A stretch of 64,000 nt of DNA from Nannocystis exedens (GTDB lineage: Bacteria > Myxococcota_A > Polyangia > Nannocystales > Nannocystaceae). Each line of letters begins with the position of its first letter. Position 1 is the stretch's first letter. The DNA lies in contig NZ_NETK01000001.1 of assembly GCF_002343915.1 (NCBI RefSeq), positions 10,502,001 to 10,566,000 of the forward strand. The letters are read 5' to 3'. The notes below the pieces were generated by a model that was given only the letters and a program-made list of their open reading frames with translations, did not search any database and was not told the DNA's origin. Of the stretch, positions 8,711 through 20,126 are shown piece by piece. The translations under genes and the position numbers were made by a program.

Positions 8711-11284
8711 ATGAAGAAGACTCCCCCCAAGTCGACCATCCCCGCGTACGGCGAGCTGACCGAGAAGAAGCTGCGCTCGCTCGGCCAGAAGCTCGACAAG
8801 CTCGGCGACCCCAACGGCTTCAAGCACAACAACTTGTTGTGGAAGAGCGCCGACCAGGCGGCGCCGCTGTTGTGGCACCTGGTGCGCCACGGCCTCGCGC
8901 TGCAGACGGTGCAGTCCGCCGGCATCCTCCGGATCCTCGGCGAGAACACCCGCGACGCGTCGGCATCCGACATCATCGCGGTGCTGCGCCGCCTGCCCCC
9001 CGACATGGGCGTGCTCGACAAGGGCCAGGCGCGCACCTGGGCCACGTTCACGCCCGGGGTCCTCACCGCCGTGAACGATCTGATCACGGCCGCGTACGTC
9101 GTCGACCCGGCGGCGGTGCTGGCCGTGCGCGACGAGCTGCCGGAGAACCTCCAGCTGGCGATCGACTTCGTCCGCCGCCGCGCCGGCGAGACGATCTCGG
9201 CGGACGCGAGCGTGAAGATCCTGCGGCACCTGGTGGCGCATCACCTCGAGCACGGCCTGGCCGGCCACTGGGACTGCCCGTGGATCGAGAACGGCGAGCT
9301 GGTGCCCTGGCGGCTGCAGTCGACGGCCCACGTGGAGGAGCTGGCGGCGCGGTTCGGGTCGTCGTGGGCCGAGGAGGCGCTGGCGTGGATCCTGCCGCGC
9401 GTGAAGCTGTTCCGCGAGCGCTCCGGCGACATCAGCCGCAACGGCCTGGCCGGGCTCCGGCTGGCCGCGCTGTCGGACGTGATCTACTTGTTCGGCAACG
9501 GCTGGTGGTACCCGGAGTCGCTGTTCACGGTGCTCGACGCGCGCGCCGATCCGCCGGCGGCCCTGTTCGCAGCCGCGCTGAAGCTCGCCGAGGAGGGCAC
9601 GGCGCCGTTCAAGATCGCGGTGCCGCAGGTGAAGCCGGAGCAGCCGGCGCGGTCGAGCGACGACGACGAGGACGACGAGGACGGCGACGACGAGTACGGC
9701 GACGACGACGAGTTCGACGCGTACGGCGACGTCGACGACGGCAGCGACGAGGACCCGGACGATGCCATCGAGGAGGCCGACGGCAGCGAGGAGCGCGTGC
9801 GGCTGCTGGCGACGATCTTGACGGTCGTCGGCGTCGAGCGGGCCCACGCGGCCGGGCAGGCGATCCCGAGCGAGGTGGACGGGCGCATCGACCTCGACCG
9901 CGTGAGCGAGAACGAGGCGCAGCTCGTCACGCGGCTGCGCGGGGTGATGCAGATCCTCGGCCCGGCCCGCACACACGCGATCCTGCGGAAGACGCTGGCC
10001 AAGGAGTTCTGGTACGGCAAGGCGATCGCGTTCCTCGACGTCCACTTCGATCCCGCGCGGGTCGAGGAGGGGCTCGCGCGGGTGGCCGCGGGCAATTACG
10101 TCGACGCCGGGCTGCTCGGGTACTGCTCGCCCGCGATCGTGCCGTACGCGGCGCGGGCCCAGGCGCGCGCGACCGCCCCCGACGTCAAGGCTGGGCTCGG
10201 CGAGGGGATCCTCTACATCCTGGCGCGCGCGTCGGCGGCCGGGCAGACGTGGGACCCCGCCCTCGACGAGCACGTGCAGCTCGACCAGATCCGCTTCAGC
10301 TACGGCGGCAGCAAGGTCGACCCGGTGCTGGCGTTCCTCGACGAGCTGCCGCTCGAGCGGTGGGTCAAGATCGTCACCGCCAACCGCGAGCGCTGCGCCG
10401 GCGAGCCCGATCGGCTGGTCAAGGTGTTGCGGCCCGACGCACCGCTTGAACTTTTGGACATGGTCTTGGGGGCAGTGATGGCGAAGCCGCAGGCGATCGG
10501 CCACGGCTCGCTGGGCGGGCGGCTGCAAGCGTTCGGGCCGGAGCTCGTCGCGCCGCTGCTGCGGGCGATCGGCGACGCGCCGGCCGAGAACACGTTCATG
10601 AAGGAGCTCGAGCGGGCGCTCGCCCCGGCGGTGTTCGCGGCGATCAAGGAGGGGCTCGGCAAGGCGGTCGAGACGCCGGAGCAGGAGCTGCGGCGGCTGG
10701 CGGCGAGCGTGCCGGGGCCGAAGGTCCGGATCTACCGCCTGCGCCGCGGCGAGGACGAGCCGGCCGCGGACGCGGTGGCCCGGATCGGGGGGACCCCGCG
10801 CGGGGTGGCGACGCCGCCGGTCGACCGTAAGGAGGCGATGACGCACATCCTCACGCTCGACCTGGCGCAGCTGCCCGAGCTGGCCGCGCGGCGCCCGGGC
10901 GTGCGCTCGCTGTCGCTCTACTTGCCCGACCCCGACACGGGCGAGCGCCACCGCCACGGCGCGCTGGTATGGACCCGCGAAGAAGAGCTGGGGCGCGCGC
11001 CGGGATCGACGGAGGACGCGGCGACGCTGCTCGTCGAGGTGTTCGACGTGCCGGCGCAGATCTTCGCGGGCGGGGAGCTCACCGGCGCGGCCAAGCGCGT
11101 GCGCCGGATCGTCTACGGCTCGCCCGGGTACGTCGGCGGCGGCCCGCTCTGGCTGCAAGACGGCGACCCGGGCGTCGATCCGGACTTCCTGTTCCAGTTC
11201 GACGAGAGCCTCGCGCACATCAACCTCGGCGACTCGGGGGTGATGTACGTGTTCGCGGGCGACATCGACTGGCAGTGCCATTGA
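8711..11284 (+). CDS. Large hypothetical protein with C-terminal DUF1963 (YwqG)-like domain
   Basis: An 857-residue cytoplasmic protein beginning MKKTPPKSTIPAYGEL at ATG 8711. The ORF can extend 14 codons upstream, but Lys-rich MKK is a better start. Residues 1-310 and 370-640 are helical and look like solenoid or HEAT-type repeats. Between them is a strongly acidic linker of almost only Asp/Glu (near residues 317-360). The last 180 residues resemble DUF1963: IGGTPRG, a segment HILTLDLAQLPELA, and a terminus FLFQFDESLAHINLGDSGVMYVF, close to the 'LLQ.D...WGDSG.LYFF' ending of YwqG-like proteins. Function of that family is not established. No signal peptide. A strong hairpin follows the stop. 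Confidence 0.75.
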   Translation: MKKTPPKSTIPAYGELTEKKLRSLGQKLDKLGDPNGFKHNNLLWKSADQAAPLLWHLVRHGLALQTVQSAGILRILGENTRDASASDIIAVLRRLPPDMGVLDKGQARTWATFTPGVLTAVNDLITAAYVVDPAAVLAVRDELPENLQLAIDFVRRRAGETISADASVKILRHLVAHHLEHGLAGHWDCPWIENGELVPWRLQSTAHVEELAARFGSSWAEEALAWILPRVKLFRERSGDISRNGLAGLRLAALSDVIYLFGNGWWYPESLFTVLDARADPPAALFAAALKLAEEGTAPFKIAVPQVKPEQPARSSDDDEDDEDGDDEYGDDDEFDAYGDVDDGSDEDPDDAIEEADGSEERVRLLATILTVVGVERAHAAGQAIPSEVDGRIDLDRVSENEAQLVTRLRGVMQILGPARTHAILRKTLAKEFWYGKAIAFLDVHFDPARVEEGLARVAAGNYVDAGLLGYCSPAIVPYAARAQARATAPDVKAGLGEGILYILARASAAGQTWDPALDEHVQLDQIRFSYGGSKVDPVLAFLDELPLERWVKIVTANRERCAGEPDRLVKVLRPDAPLELLDMVLGAVMAKPQAIGHGSLGGRLQAFGPELVAPLLRAIGDAPAENTFMKELERALAPAVFAAIKEGLGKAVETPEQELRRLAASVPGPKVRIYRLRRGEDEPAADAVARIGGTPRGVATPPVDRKEAMTHILTLDLAQLPELAARRPGVRSLSLYLPDPDTGERHRHGALVWTREEELGRAPGSTEDAATLLVEVFDVPAQIFAGGELTGAAKRVRRIVYGSPGYVGGGPLWLQDGDPGVDPDFLFQFDESLAHINLGDSGVMYVFAGDIDWQCH

Positions 11285-11292
11285 GGACGTGA

Positions 11293-11327
11293 CCAAACGC
11301 CTCCGTCGCGTGGACGGAGGCGTTTGG
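11293..11327 (+). terminator. Rho-independent-type hairpin after the DUF1963-like gene
   Basis: CCAAACGCCTCCGTC and its exact complement (11293-11307 and 11313-11327) form a 15-bp stem with a 5-base loop, nine bases after the stop at 11284. No T-run follows, as is common in very GC-rich genomes. It is unrelated in sequence to the CATGTCC repeat family. Confidence 0.8.
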
Positions 11328-11340
11328 GGACACGCTTTGG

Positions 11341-12869
11341 ATGGACAATGCGAGCAGGTGGGGATGGATTCTCGCGGCCGTGGCCGCGTGCGGTGATTCC
11401 AGCGCGGGGACGGAGGGGCTCCCGGACACGTCGACGTCGACCTCGACGTCGACCACGTCGATGACGACCGAGGGGCCGACGACCGAGGGGCCGACGACGT
11501 CGACGACGGCGACGTCGACGACGACCGAGGCGGACACGACGACGACCACGACGTCGACGACCGACCCGGACACGACGACGACGACCGGGCCGGACACGAC
11601 GACGACGACGACCGGGCCGGACACGACGACGACGACCGGGCCGGACACGACGACGACGGACTCCTCGACGACCAGCACGGACACGAGCACGACGACCACC
11701 ACCGGCAACCCGGACGACGGCGACGGCGACGGGGTGCTGGACGCCAGCGACAACTGCGTCGACGCGCCGAACCCGGGCCAGGAGGACGGCGACGAGGACG
11801 GGGCCGGCGACGCGTGCGACAATTGCGTGAACGATCCGAACCCGGACCAGGCCGACGGCGATCAGGACGGGGTCGGCGACCTGTGCGACGAGGAAGCGAT
11901 CGACAACGGCGACGTGCTGTACGTGCCGGAGGGCGCGACGATCGAGCTCGGCGGCACGCACTGTACGCGCAGTGGGTGAAGATCGACGGGACGGTCACCG
12001 TGCCGCCGTACGCCAACGACCCGAACACCGGCACGCTGACGCTGAAGTCGCAGACGATCCTGGTCGGCGCGAGCGGCAAGGTCGTCGCCGACAGCGCGGG
12101 CATGGCCGGCGGCGACCCGTCGCCGCAGCTCACGACCGGCGGCTTCGGCGGGCAGGGCACCGGCAAGGGCTGCGGCGGCGGGCCCGGCAACGCGGTGGGG
12201 CAGGCCGGCTCGGGCGCGGGCTACGGCGGGGTCGGCGGCGCGCCGGGCAACTCGTACGGCCTCAACAACCCGTGCAACGTCTGCGACCAGGCGACCATCG
12301 CCCACTGCTCGGGGGCGGTGGGCGGGGTCGGTGGCACCGACATGGGCGAGGACGTGGCGATCGGCGCCGGCGGCGGCGCGGCCGGCAACTCGAGCGGGTG
12401 CAGCAACGCGGGCGCCCGCGGCGGCCGCGGCGGCGGAGCGGTGCTGCTCCTGGCCAACGACTGGGTGCAGGTCGACGGGACGGTGAGCGCGCGCGGCGAG
12501 GAACCGCCGGGCGACAACTCGGCCTGTGGTTATCGCGGCGGCGGCGGCGGCGGCTCGGGCGGCGGCATCGTGGTCGCCGCGGACGCGGTGCTCGGCGCCG
12601 GCTCGCTCGACGCCCGCGGCGGCAACGGCGGCCACGCGCTCGGCGATCAGTCCGAGACGTGGGCCTGGGGCGGCGGGGGCGGCGGCGGCGGCCGGATCAA
12701 GGTGTTCTCGCCGGCCGACACGTTCACCGGCATGCGCCGCGTCGACGGCGGGGCCGGCGGGACCGTCCCGGCGACCAACGCGAGCGTCGCCGGCCTCGCG
12801 GGCGCCAGCGGCAAGGCGGCGGCGGTGGCGACGATCCCGGCCGGCTACGACGACCTGACCTGCCCGTGA
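11341..12869 (+). pseudogene. Frameshifted lipoprotein: Thr/Asp linker, TSP3-like repeats, Gly-rich body
   Basis: Two adjoining frames make one protein. Frame 1 (11341-11979) gives a signal peptide with a likely lipid-anchored Cys (WILAAVAACG), a long Thr-rich linker with tandem TTTTTGPD units, two thrombospondin-3-like calcium repeats (NCVDAPNPGQEDGDEDG and the next), then DVLYVPEGATIELGGTH and a stop. A second frame, read from about 11964 (YAQWVKIDGTVTVPPYA) to 12869, continues with a Gly-rich beta-helix-like body with many GGGG runs. One missing base near 11961-11963 explains the break: restoring a C would read THLYAQWVKID. It may be a real mutation, a sequencing error or, less likely, programmed frameshifting. 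The family is common among predicted Nannocystaceae surface proteins; role unknown. Confidence 0.75.
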
Positions 12870-12911
12870 GGCCGAGAGGGCATGTCCGTATGGGCATGCT
12901 CGATCGACAAT

Positions 12912-12951
12912 GCGCGAAAGGGCATGTCCATGTGGACATGCCCTTTCGCGC
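12912..12951. terminator. 18-bp perfect hairpin between convergent genes
   Basis: GCGCGAAAGGGCATGTCC (12912-12929), loop ATGT, then the exact complement (12934-12951). It stands between the stop of the plus-strand lipoprotein (12869) and that of the minus-strand lipoprotein (12966), so it can terminate both. The stem tip CATGTCC/GGACATG belongs to the dispersed repeat family; a weaker copy precedes it at about 12880-12899. Confidence 0.85.
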
Positions 12952-12965
12952 TCAGGCGCGGGAGG

Positions 12966-14474
12966 TCACATCGGCAGGATGCTGAGCAGCTGGCCGCCCG
13001 TCATGTCGGAGTAGACGTAGTGGCTGCCGGGCACCTGGACCTGCTGCATGCCGGGGACGTTGTCGGGGTCGATCTTCCAGGCCCAGCCCTCCTGGTCGAC
13101 CAGCCACACGAACTTCTCGGCGTCGACGCTGAGGCCGATCGCGGTCGAGCAGGGGTTGGTGTTGTGGTTGGCGACCAGGGTCTTGGTGGCGCGATCGATC
13201 TGGACCAGCGCGCACGGGCCGTTGGAGGCGACCCACACGTGGTCTTTGTCCGCCGTGATGCCGCGGAAGCAGGCGTTGGTGCCGGCGACCGAGGTGTACT
13301 GCTCGGTGTCGGCGTCGAAGGTGCTGACCGGGCCGGAGCAGCCGGCGAACCACGGGTTGCCGTCGCCGTCGACGGTGAAGCCGTACGACTGGACGTTGAA
13401 CGGCGGGGTCCAGCGCGACACGGTGATCGGGTTCTGGTCGGTGTTGATGCGCACGAACTCGCCGCGCAGGCCGCCGAACCACGGGCGGAACTCGGGGTCG
13501 AGCGCGCCGCCGTAGGGGGCGTAGCCCTGGCCGTTCCAGTTCGGGACCTGGATGGTCTCCTCGATCGTGCCGGACTCGCCGTCGATGCGGACGAAGTGGG
13601 CGAACCCGCCGGGCGCGTTGTAGCCGAGCCACACCTTGGGCTCGACGTACTTGCAGAGGTTGTAGTCCCAGGTGCCGGGCGTCCAGGTGACGCCGCGCGG
13701 GCCGTTGGAGAAGCCGCCGGCGAACGGCCACTGATGGTGCCAGCGCAGACACTCGTCGGCCATCCACGGGCGGACGTCGTTCTTGTTCTGCGAGGTGTCG
13801 ATCATGCCGTTGCCGTTCTTGTCGACGCAGTCCTCGACGTTGGCGGCGAACATCGACGAGGTGCCGGTCTGGCGGTTGTTGACGACGACGAAGCGGCCGT
13901 CGGCGCTGACGGCGGTGCGCGACGGGCTGTCGCCGCCGGGGCCGGTCTTGTAGCGCGCGACCTCGACGAGCGTCTGGGTGTTGACCTTGGCGACGTCGCT
14001 GAGGTCCTGGCTGGGGATCCAGATGAAGCTCTTCTCCACCGGTCCCATGCCCATGCCGTCGCCGGGCTCGCACACCGGGTTGCCGGTGGTGCCGGTGGTG
14101 GTGGTGCCCTCGGTGGTGGTGGTGCCCTGGGTGGTGGTCGTCGTCGACGTCGTGCCGGTCGTCGTCGTGACGCCCTCGGTCGTCGTGGTCGTGTCGGACC
14201 CGGTCGTGGTCGGCGAAGTCGTGGTCGTCGGCGAGGTCGTGCTCGTCGTCGTCGTCTCGCCGTTGGACTCGGAGCCCGAGGCGGTGGTGGGGCTGGTGGT
14301 GTCGGTGCCGGTCGGCACCGTCGTCGCCGTGGTCCCCATCGTCGGGTCCAGCGTCGACCCCTGGGTCATCCCGGCCGTCTCCGTGCCGGTCGCCGTCCCC
14401 GAGTCACCGCACGCCGCGAGGCCCACCGCCAGGGACGCCGCGAGCCACCGCTTGCCAACGCTTGTCTTCTGCAT
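12966..14474 (-). CDS. Lipoprotein with streptogramin-lyase-like beta-propeller, copy A
   Basis: A 502-residue exported protein. The ATG at 14474 (MQKTSVGKRW) was preferred to ATGs at 14483 and 14486 because GGGAA lies at good spacing before it. Lipobox GLAAC puts the lipid Cys at 22. Residues 23-145 are a Thr/Ser linker with near-tandem TTTTS/TTTTE units. The body repeats the pattern 'G.W.AG...V..FD..T' (for example DGDGNPWFAGCSGPVSTFD and DKDHVWVASNGPCALVQID), as in virginiamycin B lyase-like or NHL propellers, and ends YVYSDMTGGQLLS. It lacks evidence of a catalytic site and may be a structural or binding protein. A closely related paralogue lies directly upstream on the same strand (14642-16108), so the pair arose by tandem duplication. 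Confidence 0.85.
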   Translation of the reverse strand: MQKTSVGKRWLAASLAVGLAACGDSGTATGTETAGMTQGSTLDPTMGTTATTVPTGTDTTSPTTASGSESNGETTTTSTTSPTTTTSPTTTGSDTTTTTEGVTTTTGTTSTTTTTQGTTTTEGTTTTGTTGNPVCEPGDGMGMGPVEKSFIWIPSQDLSDVAKVNTQTLVEVARYKTGPGGDSPSRTAVSADGRFVVVNNRQTGTSSMFAANVEDCVDKNGNGMIDTSQNKNDVRPWMADECLRWHHQWPFAGGFSNGPRGVTWTPGTWDYNLCKYVEPKVWLGYNAPGGFAHFVRIDGESGTIEETIQVPNWNGQGYAPYGGALDPEFRPWFGGLRGEFVRINTDQNPITVSRWTPPFNVQSYGFTVDGDGNPWFAGCSGPVSTFDADTEQYTSVAGTNACFRGITADKDHVWVASNGPCALVQIDRATKTLVANHNTNPCSTAIGLSVDAEKFVWLVDQEGWAWKIDPDNVPGMQQVQVPGSHYVYSDMTGGQLLSILPM

Positions 14475-14641
14475 GGTTCCCATCATGCGAAAGCGCGGTG
14501 GACTTCGGTGGTTCGGCGAGTGGATTAACCTGCCCGTGGATGAGTGGATCCTCTCTGTTCGGTTTCGCGCGGCGCGAGGCCGCGCGCCGGCCCGCGGGGG
14601 TGAACTGGCGTTCGAGACATGTCTCTTCGGGCAGGGAAAGG

Positions 14642-16108
<1,467 letters not shown>

Positions 16109-16436
16109 GAAAAGACCATCGGCTGTTCGATAGCGCGCTGTAAGCGCTACCGCGAGGGTTTCCGCGCCGGTGCCGTGTGGATCCACGCGTGGTCGAGGCC
16201 CACCAGGGAGTCATAACCCGGGTACGCCGGTCTGCAAGCGCGAGGGTCGAGCCCGCTGGGAGCTCGGGGAGACCTTGAGGTGTTACCTGTCGTGAGGGCC
16301 ATGTCCGATCGGCCACGTGAGGGATGGCGGCGATGTCGCGCGCGACGTGTGCCGCGGTTGCCCGGAGAGGCGCCGCGGCCGGGGGCCGCCGCGCCAGGGC
16401 CGACGCGCGGGGCCGCCGGGGAGGTATGGTGCCGCC

Positions 16437-17573
16437 ATGCGAACGACTTACGTCTTGTTGGCCGCCGCGCTGCTCCCTGCTTGCAACGGGAGCGCGGGCG
16501 ACACCACCGCCGACGCCTCGGCGGGCACCGGCATCACCGGCGTGACCGGGCAGGGGCTCACGAGCTCGACCGGGACCGCGAGCGAGAGCGACAGCGGCGG
16601 GCCGAGCAGCGAGGGCAGCGACGGCGCCAGCGAAAGTGACAGCGAGACGCCGACGACCGCGGCGCCGCCGACGAGCACGAGCACCACCGGCGAGCCGACG
16701 ACGGCGACGACGACGGACGCGACGAGCACGAGCACGAGCACCAGCACCACCACGGCGACCACCGAGCAGACGAGCACGACCGGGGTGGTCGAGGAGAAGT
16801 GCCCGTGCCCGGACCTCGAGGTGCCGCTCGACGACGGGATCTTCGTGCTGTCGAAGACGGCGCAGCTGTGGAAGTACTTCCCGCAGACGAACGACTTCGA
16901 GCTGCTGGGCCCGGCCGACTGCGGGCTCTTGCCGTCGACGTTCTCGATGGGGGTCGACCGCGAGGGCTTCGCGTGGGTGCAGTACAGCGACATGCAGCTG
17001 CGCAAGATCGACGTGACCGACACGACGCAGTGCAGCGACCCCGGCTTCGTGCCGATGCAGGACGGGATCGAGAATTTCGGGATGGCGTTCGTGTCGAACA
17101 GCGCCGACGACAAGTGCGACCGGATCTACGGCAACCACTACAACGGCGTCGCCAACGGCGACATGGTCAGCGAGTTCTTCAGCGTCGACCCCGACACGCT
17201 GGCGGTGGTGCCGCACGGGCTCAGCGACTACGGCCTGGCCGAAGTGACAGGCACCGGCGACGGCCGGGCGTTCCTGTTCGCCGGGCCGGACCCGTCGGTG
17301 CTGGTCGAGGTCGACAAGGCGACCGGGGCGACGATCGAGGTGACGCCGCTGCCCGGCGTGAAGACCGGCGGCGGGTTCGCGTTCGCGTTCTTCGGCGGCG
17401 ACTTCTACTTCTTCACCGACAAGGACTCCGACAGCACCAGCGAGGTGACCCACCTCGACTACGACGACAGCGACGGCAACGGGGTCCAGGACCTCGAGGT
17501 CGTGGTCGAGGACGCGCCGCTGCGGATCGTCGGCGCCGGCGTGTCGACCTGCGCGCCGCTGATCCCGCAGTGA
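16437..17573 (+). CDS. Lipoprotein with Thr-rich linker and beta-propeller-like body
   Basis: A 378-residue exported protein divergent from the two propeller lipoproteins. ATG 16437 gives MRTTYVLLAAALLPAC, lipid Cys16. Residues 17-118 are Ser/Thr/Asp-rich. The body starts CPCPDLEVPLDDGIFVLS and has repeat-like segments DREGFAWVQYSDMQLRKID and GTGDGRAFLFAGPDPSVLVE, suggesting a propeller, with a terminal Cys. Comparable proteins occur in several copies in this type of genome. A single-copy start at 16317 in the same frame would precede the signal by 40 Arg-rich residues and was rejected. Function unknown. Confidence 0.82.
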   Translation: MRTTYVLLAAALLPACNGSAGDTTADASAGTGITGVTGQGLTSSTGTASESDSGGPSSEGSDGASESDSETPTTAAPPTSTSTTGEPTTATTTDATSTSTSTSTTTATTEQTSTTGVVEEKCPCPDLEVPLDDGIFVLSKTAQLWKYFPQTNDFELLGPADCGLLPSTFSMGVDREGFAWVQYSDMQLRKIDVTDTTQCSDPGFVPMQDGIENFGMAFVSNSADDKCDRIYGNHYNGVANGDMVSEFFSVDPDTLAVVPHGLSDYGLAEVTGTGDGRAFLFAGPDPSVLVEVDKATGATIEVTPLPGVKTGGGFAFAFFGGDFYFFTDKDSDSTSEVTHLDYDDSDGNGVQDLEVVVEDAPLRIVGAGVSTCAPLIPQ

Positions 17574-18254
17574 CCGCGAGGCGGAGATGTCCGCGGGGAC
17601 AGGTGCCGCCCGGCCGAGCGGCGGGCCGGGCGCACCGCGTGGATGAGGTGATCTCGAGGACATGACCGACAGAGCATGTCCGAGGCGACGAGAGCCGGAG
17701 GACATGGTCTCCAGGGCATGTCTCGCGGGACATGCGCCGCGGGGGCCCAGGGAGGGCCGGGCCGGCGAGGTGCGTTGCGCGGGCCTCGCCGCGCCGCCGG
17801 GCTCGACCGTGCGCCGGGGCGCGGCGAAGGGCCGCGACCGCAGCCCGACGCCGCGGACAGGCGGCGGCAGTCGCTGCGAGCGAGCCGGCGAATCGCGAGA
17901 TCGGGCTTGGGACCCGGCGATCGCACGGAGGTGACGCGACGCGTGGTGCGAGGGCCTCGCGGCCCCGAGGTCGCGCCGCAGCGGCCGTTTACACGCGTGC
18001 GTCGCCGGCCGAGGCGGGCCGCAGCGGCCTCGGCCGGACACGGCGATCGCCCGGACAGAGTTCGGTCACGCGGCCCCGCGGCTCGCCTGTGCAACGGCGT
18101 GCGCGCGGCGCGGCGCGGGCGTCCGACGCCGTTCGCCCGGGTGGCCGGCGCTCCAGCTTCGCCGCATGACTGACGGTTGAGTTTTCTTACCCCCACCCGG
18201 CGCCCCAGGGTAGGCTTGGCGACGCATAACAGTCGCCGAGCGCACGAGGTACTG
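17574..18254. other. Intergenic region with hairpin repeats upstream of pckG
   Basis: About 680 bases without a credible gene. 17585-17605 and 17655-17745 are packed with repeat-family pieces (ATGTCCGCGGGGACAGG; then GAGGACATG, GAGCATGTCC, GGACATGG, GGGCATGTC, GGGACATGCG), able to form several alternative stems. The rest to 18170 is GC-rich with Arg-rich shadow frames. The last 80 bases (18175-18254) are lower in GC and should hold the pckG promoter and leader. ACGAGGT just before the start is the likely ribosome site. Confidence 0.5.
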
Positions 18255-20045
18255 ATGAGCGAGACCAAGACCAAACACCAAGAGCTGCAACGCTTTGTGG
18301 ACGAGTGGGCGGCGCGCTGCAAGCCGGACCGCGTCGAGTGGTGCGACGGCTCGGACGCCGAGTACGACCGCATGCTGGGGCTGCTGATCGAGAGCGGCGC
18401 GGCGATCCGTTTGAACCCCAGCAAGCGCCCCAACAGCATCCTGGTGCGCTCGGACCCGCGCGACGTGGCGCGCGTCGAGAGCCGGACGTTCATCTGCAGC
18501 GCCTCGCCGGAGGGCGCGGGCCCGACCAACAACTGGGAGGACCCGCTGGTGATGCGCAAGAAGCTGAACGCGCTCTACGACGGCTGCATGCGCGGGCGGA
18601 CGATGTACGTGATCCCGTTCTGCATGGGCCCGCTGGGCTCGCCGATCGCCCAGATCGGCGTGCAGCTGAGCGACTCGCCGTACGTGGTCGCCAACATGAA
18701 GATCATGACCCGCATGGGCAAGCCGGTGCTCGACGCGCTCGGCGACGACGGCCGCTTCGTCAAGGCGGTCCACTCGGTCGGGCACCCGCTCGAGCCCGGC
18801 GAGACCGGCCCCGCGTGGCCGTGCAACCCCGAGAACACGTACATCACCCACTTCCCCGAGAAGCGCACGATCCTGTCGTTCGGCAGCGGCTACGGCGGCA
18901 ATGCGCTGCTCGGCAAGAAGTGCTTCGCGCTCCGCATCGCCTCGGCGATGGCCCGCGACGAGGGCTGGCTCGCCGAGCACATGCTCATCCTCGGCGTCGA
19001 GGGCCCCGACGGCAAGAAGACCTACGTGACCGCGGCGTTCCCCAGCGCCTGCGGCAAGACCAACTTCGCCATGCTCATCCCGCCCAAGGAGATGACCGGC
19101 TGGAAGGTCACCTGCGTCGGCGACGACATCGCCTGGCTCAAGCCCGACGCCGAGGGCAACCTGCGCGCCATCAACCCCGAGGCCGGCTTCTTCGGCGTGG
19201 CCCCGGGCACGTCGATGGAGACCAACCCCAACGCGATGATCTCGTGCGCGCGCGACTCGATCTTCACCAACGTCGCGCTGACCGACGACGGCGACGTGTG
19301 GTGGGAGGGCATGACGCAGGAGCCGCCCAAGCACCTGATCGACTGGACCGGCAAGGACTGGACGCCCGACTGCGGCCGCAACGCGGCGCACCCGAACGCC
19401 CGCTTCACCGCGCCGGCCCGCAACTGCCCGGTCATCGACCCCGAGTGGGAGAACCCGGCCGGCGTGCCGATCCGCGCGATCATCTTCGGCGGCCGCCGCA
19501 TGAACGACGTGCCGCTGGTCTACCAGGCGTTCAACTGGTCGCACGGCGTGTACATCGGCGCGACCATGGGCTCGGAGCAGACCGCGGCGGCCGAGGGCCA
19601 GGTCGGGGCGCTGCGCCGCGATCCGATGGCGATGCTGCCGTTCTGCGGCTACAACATGGGCGACTACTTCCGCCACTGGCTGTCGATGGCCAAGCGCGTG
19701 AAGGAGCCGCCGCGGATCTTCCACGTCAACTGGTTCCGCAAGAAGGACGGCAAGTTCATGTGGCCCGGCTTCGGCCAGAACATGCGCGTGCTCCGCTGGG
19801 TGGTCGAGCGCTCGCGCGGCCAGGCGATCGGCGTCGAGTCGCCGCTCGGCTGGATCCCCCACTACCACGACATCGACTGGCGCGGCCTCGACTTCTCCGA
19901 GGCCCAGTGGGACGAGCTGATGGGCTACTCGCGCGACCGCGTCAAGAAGCAGACGCTGTCCCACGAGGAGCTGTTCCTCGAGCTGTCCGAGGCGCTGCCG
20001 AAGACGATGATCTTCGAGCGCGAGCTGCTGATCAGCCGCCTGTGA
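18255..20045 (+). CDS. pckG: Phosphoenolpyruvate carboxykinase (GTP)
   Basis: A 596-residue cytosolic enzyme converting oxaloacetate and GTP to phosphoenolpyruvate, CO2 and GDP, for gluconeogenesis from amino acids or lipids. That fits a predatory, protein-consuming myxobacterium. Family motifs are intact: substrate-binding RTMYVIPFCMGP, the P-loop FPSACGKTNFAML near residues 261-273, and the metal/nucleotide site VGDDIAWLK; downstream are NWSHGVYIGATMGSEQTAAAEG and FCGYNMGDYF. Full length matches GTP-type enzymes (about 600 residues). ATG 18255 is preceded by ACGAGGT. The gene is monocistronic, ending before a strong hairpin. I see no repeat-family element inside it, unlike many neighbours. 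Confidence 0.97.
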   Translation: MSETKTKHQELQRFVDEWAARCKPDRVEWCDGSDAEYDRMLGLLIESGAAIRLNPSKRPNSILVRSDPRDVARVESRTFICSASPEGAGPTNNWEDPLVMRKKLNALYDGCMRGRTMYVIPFCMGPLGSPIAQIGVQLSDSPYVVANMKIMTRMGKPVLDALGDDGRFVKAVHSVGHPLEPGETGPAWPCNPENTYITHFPEKRTILSFGSGYGGNALLGKKCFALRIASAMARDEGWLAEHMLILGVEGPDGKKTYVTAAFPSACGKTNFAMLIPPKEMTGWKVTCVGDDIAWLKPDAEGNLRAINPEAGFFGVAPGTSMETNPNAMISCARDSIFTNVALTDDGDVWWEGMTQEPPKHLIDWTGKDWTPDCGRNAAHPNARFTAPARNCPVIDPEWENPAGVPIRAIIFGGRRMNDVPLVYQAFNWSHGVYIGATMGSEQTAAAEGQVGALRRDPMAMLPFCGYNMGDYFRHWLSMAKRVKEPPRIFHVNWFRKKDGKFMWPGFGQNMRVLRWVVERSRGQAIGVESPLGWIPHYHDIDWRGLDFSEAQWDELMGYSRDRVKKQTLSHEELFLELSEALPKTMIFERELLISRL

Positions 20046-20064
20046 GCGCGGGGTGAGGAGCGGC

Positions 20065-20126
20065 GGGCCATGGCTCTTCAGCCATGGCCCTTCGTGCATG
20101 CCCGAACCGGCATGTCCCCAGGGTCA
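20065..20126. terminator. Hairpin terminators after pckG
   Basis: GGGCCATGGCT (20065-20075), loop CTTC, then AGCCATGGCCC (20080-20090) form an 11-bp stem. A second stem-like pair (GCATGCCCGAACCGGCATG, about 20096-20114) follows, with CATGTCCCCAGGGTCATG at about 20110-20127. They lie between the convergent pckG and carboxypeptidase-like genes. The stems are diverged members of the CATGTCC family, with GCCATGGC in place of GACATGTC. Confidence 0.7.

Noticed and set aside
11341..12869. Programmed ribosomal frameshift in the lipoprotein
   Set aside because: No slippery heptamer or downstream pseudoknot is evident at 11955-11980; a one-base deletion is simpler.
18177..18216. Possible promoter TTGAGT ... 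TAGGCT before pckG
   Set aside because: The boxes are 28 bases apart, too far for a sigma-70 promoter, and neither is a good match.
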